Shown piece by piece: positions 54,115-62,730 of a stretch of DNA of 64,000 bases. Positions within the stretch are counted from its first letter, which is position 1. Every line of letters begins with the position of its first letter. This DNA comes from Prevotella ihumii (lineage in GTDB: Bacteria; Bacteroidota; Bacteroidia; Bacteroidales; Bacteroidaceae): contig NZ_LT706987.1 of assembly GCF_900155655.1 (NCBI RefSeq), positions 290,597 through 354,596 on the forward strand, written 5' to 3'. Below the pieces are notes generated by a model. The model was not told where the DNA came from and ran no database searches. It was given only the letters and a program-made list of their open reading frames with translations. Made by a program: the position numbers and the translations under genes.

Positions 54115-54141
54115 AATCTGTGTTATAGAGATTTTATCCTC

Positions 54142-55839
54142 TTAGTCTTCCATCAACTTGCGATAACGACCCTTCTTTATTTCTTCGTTACCCAAGCGCA
54201 TGGCCTTGTTGATTTCATATTCAGAGTATGTACCTTCGAAGAAGAACACCTCGCCATTGCCTTCAAAAGCAAGAATGTGTGTACAGATACGATCCAAGAA
54301 CCAACGGTCGTGGCTGATAACTACGGCGCAACCTGCAAAACCCTCCAAACCTTCTTCCAAAGCACGCAATGTATTAACGTCAATATCATTGGTTGGTTCG
54401 TCGAGTAACAGAACGTTGCCTTCCTGTTTTAATGCCATTGCCAATTGCAAGCGGTTGCGTTCACCACCCGAAAGCACACCGCAGAGCTTGCTTTGGTCGG
54501 TTCCTGAGAAGTTGAAACGAGAGATATAAGCACGTGCGTTTACGTCACGACCACCCATACGAATGGTTTCGTTGCCCTGTGCTACCACTTCATAAACCGA
54601 CTTGTTAGGGTCAATGTCCTTATGCTGTTGGTCTACGTATGCCAACTTTACGGTTTCGCCCACTTCGAATGTACCTTCATCGGTAGTTTCAAGCCCCATA
54701 ATGAGGCGGAAGAGAGTAGTTTTACCAGCACCATTAGGACCTATTACGCCCACAATACCGTTAGGAGGGAGCATAAAGTTGAGGTCGTTGAAGAGCGTCT
54801 TTTCGCCGAACGCTTTCTTAACGTGCTGTGCTTCAATTACCTTATTACCCAATCGAGGACCATTAGGGATAAAGATTTCGAGTTTCTCTTCGCGTTCTTT
54901 CTGCTCTTGGTTCAACATTTGTTCGTACGAGTTCAAACGAGCCTTTCCCTTAGCTTGACGAGCTTTCGGAGCAAGGCGCACCCATTCCAACTCACGTTCC
55001 AATGTTTTGCGACGCTTCGAAGCTGTCTTTTCTTCTTGCTCCATACGCTTTGTCTTTTGGTCGAGCCAAGAAGAGTAGTTGCCCTTCCAAGGAATACCCT
55101 CACCACGGTCGAGTTCGAGAATCCATTCGCTCACATCGTCAAGGAAGTAACGGTCGTGCGTTACAGCAATTACTGTACCCTCATACTGTTGCAAGTGCTG
55201 TTCCAACCAGTCGATACTTTCAGCATCCAAGTGGTTGGTAGGCTCGTCAAGGAGCAACACATCAGGCTTTTGAAGCAACAAACGACAAAGTGCCACGCGG
55301 CGACGCTCACCACCAGAGAGGTTGGTAACAGGTAAATCGCCTGCAGGACAACGCAACGCAGCCATTGCACGCTCCAACTTTGAGTCCATATTCCACGCAT
55401 CTGTTGCATCAATAATGTCCTGCACTTCAGCTTGGCGTTGCATAAGTTTGTCCATCTTGTCAGGGTCGCCATAGTACTCCTCCTGTCCAAACTTAAGATT
55501 GATTTCATCATATTCACGCAAGGCATCGTACACGTGCTGTACGCCTTCCTTTACATTTTCTTTCACGCTCTTTTCTTCGTTGAGCGGTGGATCTTGAGGT
55601 AGATAGCCCACGGAATAGCCTGGGCTGAACACCACCTCACCTTGTGTGGGCTGCTCAATACCAGCAATGATTTTCATCAGTGTAGACTTACCTGCACCGT
55701 TGAGACCGATAATACCTATTTTCGCTCCATAGAAGAACGAAAGATAAATATTTTTTAGAATTTGTTTTTGGTTTTGTGGGATGATTTTCGATACACCCAC
55801 CATCGAGAAGATAATCTTTTTATCGTCTGTTGTTGCCAT
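54142..55839 (-). CDS. ettA: Energy-dependent translational throttle protein EttA (ABC-F)
   Basis: 565 residues with two ABC domains and no membrane segments. It binds the ribosomal E site and gates the first elongation step according to ATP/ADP. Walker A motifs are GLNGAGKSTLMK and [12 protein letters not shown]; signatures are [13 protein letters not shown] and LSGGERNRLQLAM; Walker B motifs are LLLDEPTNHLD and LLLDEPTNDID. The arm and P-site linker region (WLDQKTKRMEQEEKTASKRRK, then LEWVRLAPKARQAKGKARL) identifies EttA among ABC-F proteins. Confidence 0.95.
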   Translation of the reverse strand: MATTDDKKIIFSMVGVSKIIPQNQKQILKNIYLSFFYGAKIGIIGLNGAGKSTLMKIIAGIEQPTQGEVVFSPGYSVGYLPQDPPLNEEKSVKENVKEGVQHVYDALREYDEINLKFGQEEYYGDPDKMDKLMQRQAEVQDIIDATDAWNMDSKLERAMAALRCPAGDLPVTNLSGGERRRVALCRLLLQKPDVLLLDEPTNHLDAESIDWLEQHLQQYEGTVIAVTHDRYFLDDVSEWILELDRGEGIPWKGNYSSWLDQKTKRMEQEEKTASKRRKTLERELEWVRLAPKARQAKGKARLNSYEQMLNQEQKEREEKLEIFIPNGPRLGNKVIEAQHVKKAFGEKTLFNDLNFMLPPNGIVGVIGPNGAGKTTLFRLIMGLETTDEGTFEVGETVKLAYVDQQHKDIDPNKSVYEVVAQGNETIRMGGRDVNARAYISRFNFSGTDQSKLCGVLSGGERNRLQLAMALKQEGNVLLLDEPTNDIDVNTLRALEEGLEGFAGCAVVISHDRWFLDRICTHILAFEGNGEVFFFEGTYSEYEINKAMRLGNEEIKKGRYRKLMED

Positions 55840-55971
55840 ATTATATATAATGTGTAATTTATGCGTTAATCAAGAAATAGACCTATTTGGCAAATCACGG
55901 ATAAGTGTGTATTGCTGCCATTGTATATCTTTCTGCAATGTTTACAACCCATAGAGCTGCCAAATTTTCCT

Positions 55972-55979
55972 CAAAGATA
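55972..55979 (-). promoter_or_regulatory. Promoter (-7 element) of ettA
   Basis: On the minus strand TATCTTTG fits TAnnTTTG, about 132 bp before the start codon. Confidence 0.45.
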
Positions 55980-56055
55980 CTAACTCTGTGTGAATTATGC
56001 AAATAAATGCAGCTAATTTTCTTTCCTTTAATTCGTCCGTTTAATAGTTTATACC

Positions 56056-56063
56056 TATCTTTG
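56056..56063 (+). promoter_or_regulatory. Promoter (-7 element) of the DUF5074-type lipoprotein gene
   Basis: TATCTTTG fits TAnnTTTG, 95 bp before the ATG. Together with the ettA promoter it makes up the main content of the 319-bp divergent spacer; nothing else was recognised there. Confidence 0.5.
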
Positions 56064-56158
56064 CAGCAATTTCACATTCTACCCTATAAAGTAGGGGGAT
56101 AGAGAGGTAAGACAGATAAAGAATATATTCAATTATTTTAAAACTTGATAAAAACAAA

Positions 56159-57268
56159 ATGAAAAAGGCTTTATTTCTTTGCGCAATAGCACTTTGTGCA
56201 GGTTTTGCATCGTGTTCGGACGATGATGACGATGTAACCAAGACTGATGGTGTTACAACATTCACAAACGGAGCATTCGTTTTGAACGAGGGCAATTTTG
56301 GTACAAATGGTCACGTGGGTTATGTTAGCCGCACCACAGGCACATATACCGACAGCGTGTATTACAAGGTGAACAACAAGATGTTGGGCAACACTACCGA
56401 GTCAATGTGCTTTGCCAATGGTAAGGTTTATATCGTTTCTCAGCTTGGTGAAAACAATGGCAGCGAAGGATTTATCGTTGAAGCTGATGCAAAGACCTTT
56501 AAGAAAATCAAGTCTTATTCTCCTAAAGAACTCGTAGGCAAGAACCCAGACCAAATAGCAGTAGTAGGCAACAATATATATGTGCATAGCTCTGTTTTCG
56601 GAGCTAACTATACATCTATCTACAATATCTATATGATAGATAAAGATGGTAAGGTTTCGCTCGTAGAAGGTACAAGCAAAGCTGACAACAAGGCTATGAT
56701 TGTTTACAATGGTAAGCTATATGCAATGACTACAGGTAACGAAATTCTTGTTATTGAGAATGGTAAAGTAGCATCAACTATCAAAACTCCAGGCAATCTT
56801 ACAGGTATCCGCTATGCTGGTAATGGCATATTGTGGGCAGCAATGGCAGGCGACTACAACGGTATTAGCAAGATAGACCTTAACCGCAACGACAATCAAG
56901 TAGTTGAGCGTCACAAGATAGCTGAACCTCTTACAGCACCTTATAGCCACGTTTCGTCTATCGCTGTAAAGGGCAACAACATTTACTTCTGTGGTGGTAC
57001 AACAACTATCTACAAGCACGACTTTGCTAAGAACACTACAGCAAAGATGGTTGACGTAGTATCGGTTAGCCCTAATGCTGCTATGTATTACAACAGTTTG
57101 GCAGTAGACCCTATCACAGGCGATGTTTACTTTGCATCACTTAAGGATTATTCAGTATGGCAGACTAACGCAACAGTTGTATTTACCGACAATGGCACAA
57201 CACTTGCTAAGAAGTGGGAATTTGCTAACAAGAACGCAATGCCTGCAGGTGTATTCTTTGCAGAGTAA
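56159..57268 (+). CDS. DUF5074-type beta-propeller lipoprotein
   Basis: 369 residues. The lipoprotein signal ends GFASC (Cys20 or close) followed by SDDDDD, the acidic signal linked to surface display in Bacteroidetes. The mature part begins GAFVLNEGNFGTNGHVGYV and contains repeated four-strand blades with YVN/YVS-type ends (VYIVSQLG, NNIYVHSSVF, KLYAMTTG, ILWAAMAG, NIYFCGGTT, DVYFASLKDYSVW), as in YncE-like propellers. Relatives are often encoded near TonB-dependent transporters for cofactors or metals, but none is adjacent here, so the ligand is unknown. It is monocistronic. Confidence 0.83.
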   Translation: MKKALFLCAIALCAGFASCSDDDDDVTKTDGVTTFTNGAFVLNEGNFGTNGHVGYVSRTTGTYTDSVYYKVNNKMLGNTTESMCFANGKVYIVSQLGENNGSEGFIVEADAKTFKKIKSYSPKELVGKNPDQIAVVGNNIYVHSSVFGANYTSIYNIYMIDKDGKVSLVEGTSKADNKAMIVYNGKLYAMTTGNEILVIENGKVASTIKTPGNLTGIRYAGNGILWAAMAGDYNGISKIDLNRNDNQVVERHKIAEPLTAPYSHVSSIAVKGNNIYFCGGTTTIYKHDFAKNTTAKMVDVVSVSPNAAMYYNSLAVDPITGDVYFASLKDYSVWQTNATVVFTDNGTTLAKKWEFANKNAMPAGVFFAE

Positions 57269-57273
57269 TTTCA

Positions 57274-57468
57274 ACCCAAATCGCTCATTAGACCAGTTTA
57301 GGTGCTTACTTTATTCTTTTTGAAACTTATGAGATGTCTTTTGGCTTATTTTGGCTTTATTTTACCTATATCTGCAGTCACATAGCCCGCTATGCTCCTT
57401 TGATATATGCAAAATAAATCTCAAAATAATCGCAAAATACATTCTCATTCTAACGACCGATTTGGGTT
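57274..57468. repeat. 195-bp imperfect hairpin (family 2)
   Basis: The outer ends AACCCAAATCGCTCATTAG (57275-57293) and CTAACGACCGATTTGGGTT (57450-57468) match at 17 of 19 positions. Middle arms around GGCTTATTTTGGCTTTATTT and AAATAAATCTCAAAATAATC pair again, and the apex is the palindrome CATAGCCCGCTATG. It begins six bases after the lipoprotein stop codon. Confidence 0.82.
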
Positions 57469-57607
57469 TAAGTTATTTATAAGTTATACAAGTGGGGCGA
57501 AAACAGCAATGTTTTTGCTCCACTTTTTTATTTTCTTACCCTAATTCTTTTTGATAATACTACTGTTCTTTTGCTCTTTTATTGTTGTTTGCAAGAAGTT
57601 TGATAGA

Positions 57608-57838
57608 GGAAGAATAGAACAATGGTGAAATATCTCTAAAGTTTAAAATTGTCGTTTGTAATCTATTGAAAAAGAATGAGTTACCCTTGCTTTGTAAAAC
57701 ATATATGTTTCACCTCCCAAAACATATATGTATTGCCACCCCAAACATATATGTTTTACCCTGTCAAAGTTGAACTTTGGCAACTTCATACCTATATGTT
57801 TTGCGCAGAAAAGGTGGGTAGGTTATAAATAGAACAAA
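57608..57838 (+). repeat. Phased palindrome module, copy F (family 1)
   Basis: The left flank GGAAGAATAGAACAAT (57608-57623) and a degenerate right flank ATAAATAGAACAAAT (about 57825-57839) are about 214 bp apart. Palindromes are AAACATATATGTTT at 57697, 57720 (one mismatch) and 57743, CAAAGTTGAACTTTG at 57765, and a decayed fifth near 57787. Steps are 23, 23 and 22 bp. The interior motif GTAATCTATTGA is near 57659. Confidence 0.9.
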
Positions 57839-57938
57839 TTGTTTCTTCCCCTAAAAAGGGTTACTCTTTATACAATACTTCGTTAATTCCAATGTAATCG
57901 TTTGAAAATGAGAGAGTTAATTAACTTAATATAACTAA

Positions 57939-59242
57939 TAAAATTTGGGCAAGTGGCTGATTATCAGTAACTTTATAGTAGCAAAAACATAAAGCAAATG
58001 ACATCAGAACCACTCGACCAATATACAGAAATCTGCAGAGATGCCATCAAAAGCTCATCTGCAAAATTAGGCAAAACTTTTGAGAATCTACTCTTGGAAA
58101 TACTCTTATTGTACATGGCGATACAAAGAAAGATAAATTTCACTCAAATGGAGCGTTACGGCACCCATTGCGAGCAGACCTACAGAACGAATTTCAACCG
58201 CAGCCGGGCTAAGTGCATCAACTGGGTTAAGTTCAACCTCTCCCTTTCCCGGCGTTATCTGAACATGGACGGACTGTTGGCTATAGCCATAGATCCGAGC
58301 TACATCAGTAAGTCAGGCAAGAAGACTCCGCATGTTGGTACTTTCTGGTCCGGCTGTGCAGGTTCCATGAAACACGGACTTGAAATCATGGGACTTGCCC
58401 TTGTCGATGTCTACGCCAACAACTGTATGATGCTTCGTGCCCATCAAACCCCTTCTACAAGAGAGTTGAAACTGCGTAGCATGACTCTTGTGCAGCATTA
58501 CATTGCCGTCATCAAACGCTACAGGAAAGAATTGTTGAAGGTCACCGATATTGTTGTCGCTGATGCTTTCTTCTCTATCCGTCCGTTTGTGGAGGGAATC
58601 AAGGAGCAAGGCTTTCATCTTGTCAGCCGTTTCAGGGATACGGCGAGCCTATACTATGTGTACACGGGACCTCGTTCCAATAAGCCCGGGCGTCCCAAAA
58701 CACTTGACGGGAAAATCAATTACAAGAAACTCGACCTCATGCGTATGGCGAAGATGCATATCGAAGGACTTGAAGGCACAGCCTACACACTCATTGCCTA
58801 TTCAAAGGCACTGAAGCAGAAAGTGCGTCTTGTCATTTGGGTGATGCCGAACAGCAAGCACAAGCTTTTCTTCTCCACAAAGACATCCATGTCGGGTGAG
58901 GAAGTATTGCGCACATACCGCTCAAGATTCCAAATCGAGTTTTGCTTCCGTGATGCCAAGCAGTATACCGGACTCGCGCATTGCCAGGCAAGGCACAAGA
59001 ATCAGTTGGACTTCTCCTACAACGCATCATTCGCATCACAGAATGTGGCAAAGGTGATGATGAAGGAAAACGGGCTACCGTATTCCATGGCTTCTTTCAA
59101 GGAGCTCATAGCGAGCACATACATTGCAAAATTAATTTTCGACAGGTGTCGGAGCATACCGAACCGAAAGTTAATTAGTCATACTATCAAAGAACTCTTT
59201 GGCTGGCAGAGGAAAGCTGCGTAGCAATTATCTCAAATTTTA
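57939..59242 (+). mobile_element. IS4-type insertion sequence
   Basis: Imperfect terminal inverted repeats surround one transposase gene: the left end TAAAATTTGGGCAAGTGGCT (57939-57958) and the complement of 59223-59242 share about 15 of 20 positions. AACTA occurs just outside both ends and might be a target duplication, but the fit is not exact. The coding part is visibly richer in GC than its neighbours. It sits in a spacer already packed with repeats. Confidence 0.7.
57998..59224 (+). CDS. IS4-family DDE transposase
   Basis: 408 residues, apparently intact. The three acidic residues are Asp99 in IAIDPSYIS, Asp189 in DIVVADAFFS and Glu314 within YRSRFQIEFCFRDAKQYTG. The last carries the IS4 signature Y(2)R(3)E(6)K exactly. 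Codon use is richer in G and C than in the surrounding genes (for example GGC and CTC codons are common), which agrees with recent arrival. The sequence at 57972 resembles a weak -7 element. Confidence 0.93.
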   Translation: MTSEPLDQYTEICRDAIKSSSAKLGKTFENLLLEILLLYMAIQRKINFTQMERYGTHCEQTYRTNFNRSRAKCINWVKFNLSLSRRYLNMDGLLAIAIDPSYISKSGKKTPHVGTFWSGCAGSMKHGLEIMGLALVDVYANNCMMLRAHQTPSTRELKLRSMTLVQHYIAVIKRYRKELLKVTDIVVADAFFSIRPFVEGIKEQGFHLVSRFRDTASLYYVYTGPRSNKPGRPKTLDGKINYKKLDLMRMAKMHIEGLEGTAYTLIAYSKALKQKVRLVIWVMPNSKHKLFFSTKTSMSGEEVLRTYRSRFQIEFCFRDAKQYTGLAHCQARHKNQLDFSYNASFASQNVAKVMMKENGLPYSMASFKELIASTYIAKLIFDRCRSIPNRKLISHTIKELFGWQRKAA

Positions 59243-59315
59243 ACGAACTATTGTTTATACACATCTTGATAAATTTAAAATTAGTTCCTTTTATCAAGAA
59301 GTTAGAGGAATTGAA

Positions 59316-59569
59316 GGAGTTAGGAGGAGTTAGGAGGGAGTTAGAGCCAAATGTATTGTGGGGATAGTTTTGGGAAATTGGTTAGACCAGTCAGACTGGT
59401 CGGACAAGTCGGACAAGTCGGACAAGTCAGACAAGTCAGACGGGTCGGACAAGTCGGACTGGTCTGACAAAACCACAGCAATAAAACATTTGGCTTTAAC
59501 TCCGAGCGAGGAACGAGCGATTTTTCGTTTTGCTCAAGGAAACTTCTCCGTTAACTCCCTATAACTCCT
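59316..59569. repeat. Composite repeat: GGAGTTAG arms around a GTCGGACAA array
   Basis: AGGAGTTAGGAGGAGTTAGG (part of 59315-59344) and the TTAACTCCCTATAACTCCT segment (59551-59569) are inverted relative to each other. Between them 59383-59470 holds about nine 9-bp units GTCGGACAA/GTCAGACAA, starting and ending with GACTGGTC. A short frame here would read SDKSDKSD and is not credible as a gene. The region 59243-59315 shows nothing. Confidence 0.75.
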
Positions 59570-59632
59570 AAATATTGGGTTAAATACATTTAATAAGGTG
59601 TACATTTTTTCTGAAAATACCTTTGTATATAA

Positions 59633-61174
<1,542 letters not shown>

Positions 61175-61181
61175 TAAATTG

Positions 61182-61214
61182 TCTCCATTTTCGTTGATAA
61201 GACGAGAATGGAGA
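61182..61214. terminator. Hairpin after guaB
   Basis: TCTCCATTTTCGT (61182-61194) and ACGAGAATGGAGA (61202-61214) form a 13-bp stem with one wobble, 7 bp after the guaB stop. There is no U tract on the plus strand, so termination may be weak. Confidence 0.5.
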
Positions 61215-61291
61215 AAAACTTTGACTATAAAGTTTTAATGAATTAACAACGTTTCGTTGTATATCGGAACACTTAATGATACTTGTTTGAA

Positions 61292-62716
61292 ATGAGAATT
61301 AAAGCATTAGCAGCCTTGTTGCTTGCCAGCACAATGGCTTTCGCACAGCAGAATGACCCTGTTGTGATGACTATAAATGGTCAGCCTGTAACTCGTTCTG
61401 AGTTCGAATATTCTTACAATAAGAATAATGCCGATGGTGTGATTGATAAGAAGAGTGTAAACGACTATGTTGACCTATTTATCAATTATAAGTTGAAGGT
61501 ACAAGCAGCAAAGGATGCAAAATTGGATACGCTCACTTCCTTCAAACAAGAATTTGCTGTTTATCGTGACCAACAGGTACGTCCTACAATGATAACCGAG
61601 GCTGATGTTGAGACTGAAGCACAGAAGATATACAAGGATACCAAAGAGCGCATTGCTAAAAGTGGTGGCTTGGTAAAGTGTGCACACATCTTGTTTGTTG
61701 TAAACCAAAAAGCATCAAAGGAAGAACAAGATGCAATGCTCAATAGAGCCGACTCTGTTTACAATGCCATAAAGAAAGGAGCTAACTTTGCTGAAATGGC
61801 AAAGAAGTTTTCGGGCGACCCAGGTACAGCTTTGGTTGGTGGTGAACTGCCACTCATAATAAAGGGACAAACTGTTAAGGCGTTCGAAGACGCTGTGTTT
61901 GCTATGAAAGCAGGCGAAATAAGCAAACCTGTGCTTTCACCTTTTGGTTACCACATTATTAAATATATAGCAAAAGAAGAGATGCAACCATACGACTCGG
62001 TGCGTAACAATATACGCCGTTATATTGATGCTCGCAACATTCGTGAGCAGATTATCAACCAAAAACTTGATACTCTTGCTAAGCAAGCAGGCAACGGAAT
62101 GACACCTAAAAAGTTGTTGGCTGACAAATTGGAACAAATGGAGGCTGCTAATCCTAACCTCAAGTACCTCATCAATGAGTACTATGATGGACTTTTGCTT
62201 ATCGAGATGAGCAGTCGCACTGTATGGGACAAGGCTTCATCAGACGAAGCTGGTTTGCAGGCTTTCTTCAAGAAAAACAAGAAAAAGTATGCTTGGGAGA
62301 AGCCACGCTATAAGGGTATTGCTTACCACGTACAGAAGCAAGAAGATGTAAAGGCTGTAAAAAAATGTGTTGCTAAGTTGGCTTTCAAGGATTGGGGCGA
62401 CAAGCTTCGCACCACATTCAACAACGATAGCACTATTCGTATTCGTGTAGAAAAAGGTATTTTCAAGGAAGGCGATAACACATTGATAGACAAAGAAGTC
62501 TTCAAAAAGAATGTTGAAGTGAAGAAGATGGAGAAGTATCCTATCGATGCTGTGTACGGCAAGCTGTTGAAAGCTCCAGAAGAAATGGACGATGTACGTG
62601 GTCAGGTAATTTCAGACTATCAAGAATTGCTTGAAAAAGAATGGTTGGAAAGCCTTCGCAAGACTTATAAGGTTGTAGTAAATCGTGAAGCATTGGCTAC
62701 AGTAAACAAACATTAA
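61292..62716 (+). CDS. Periplasmic peptidyl-prolyl isomerase with parvulin domain
   Basis: 474 residues from MRIKALAALLLASTMAFAQQ, a clear signal peptide; the frame also opens at a TTG nine bases earlier. The N-terminal chaperone-like segment (VDLFINYKLKVQAAKDAKLD) precedes a parvulin domain at about 125-225 (KCAHILFVVN, ADSVYNAIKKGANFAEMAKKF, GYHIIKYIAKEE). The helical C-terminal half is less familiar. It probably helps outer-membrane protein folding. The next gene, 14 bp later, is a second protein of the same type, so they form an operon. Confidence 0.9.
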   Translation: MRIKALAALLLASTMAFAQQNDPVVMTINGQPVTRSEFEYSYNKNNADGVIDKKSVNDYVDLFINYKLKVQAAKDAKLDTLTSFKQEFAVYRDQQVRPTMITEADVETEAQKIYKDTKERIAKSGGLVKCAHILFVVNQKASKEEQDAMLNRADSVYNAIKKGANFAEMAKKFSGDPGTALVGGELPLIIKGQTVKAFEDAVFAMKAGEISKPVLSPFGYHIIKYIAKEEMQPYDSVRNNIRRYIDARNIREQIINQKLDTLAKQAGNGMTPKKLLADKLEQMEAANPNLKYLINEYYDGLLLIEMSSRTVWDKASSDEAGLQAFFKKNKKKYAWEKPRYKGIAYHVQKQEDVKAVKKCVAKLAFKDWGDKLRTTFNNDSTIRIRVEKGIFKEGDNTLIDKEVFKKNVEVKKMEKYPIDAVYGKLLKAPEEMDDVRGQVISDYQELLEKEWLESLRKTYKVVVNREALATVNKH

Positions 62717-62730
62717 GGAAAGAAAACTTT

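Noticed and set aside
54018..54141. Possible TPP riboswitch upstream of the ThiD-AraC gene
   Set aside because: The conserved CTGAGA and ACCTGA-type cores of the THI box were not found; only the GTCGGA-type hairpin is there.
54622..55335. 237-codon frame opposite ettA
   Set aside because: Antisense shadow of the ABC-F coding sequence, with low-complexity composition.
57939..59242. Composite transposon or genomic island around the IS
   Set aside because: Only one IS copy is present and the flanking genes are ordinary chromosomal genes with no cargo.
59358..59564. 68-codon frame with SDKSDKSD repeats
   Set aside because: It is a translation of the 9-bp GTCGGACAA array; there is no ribosome-binding site and the arrays elsewhere have no such frame.
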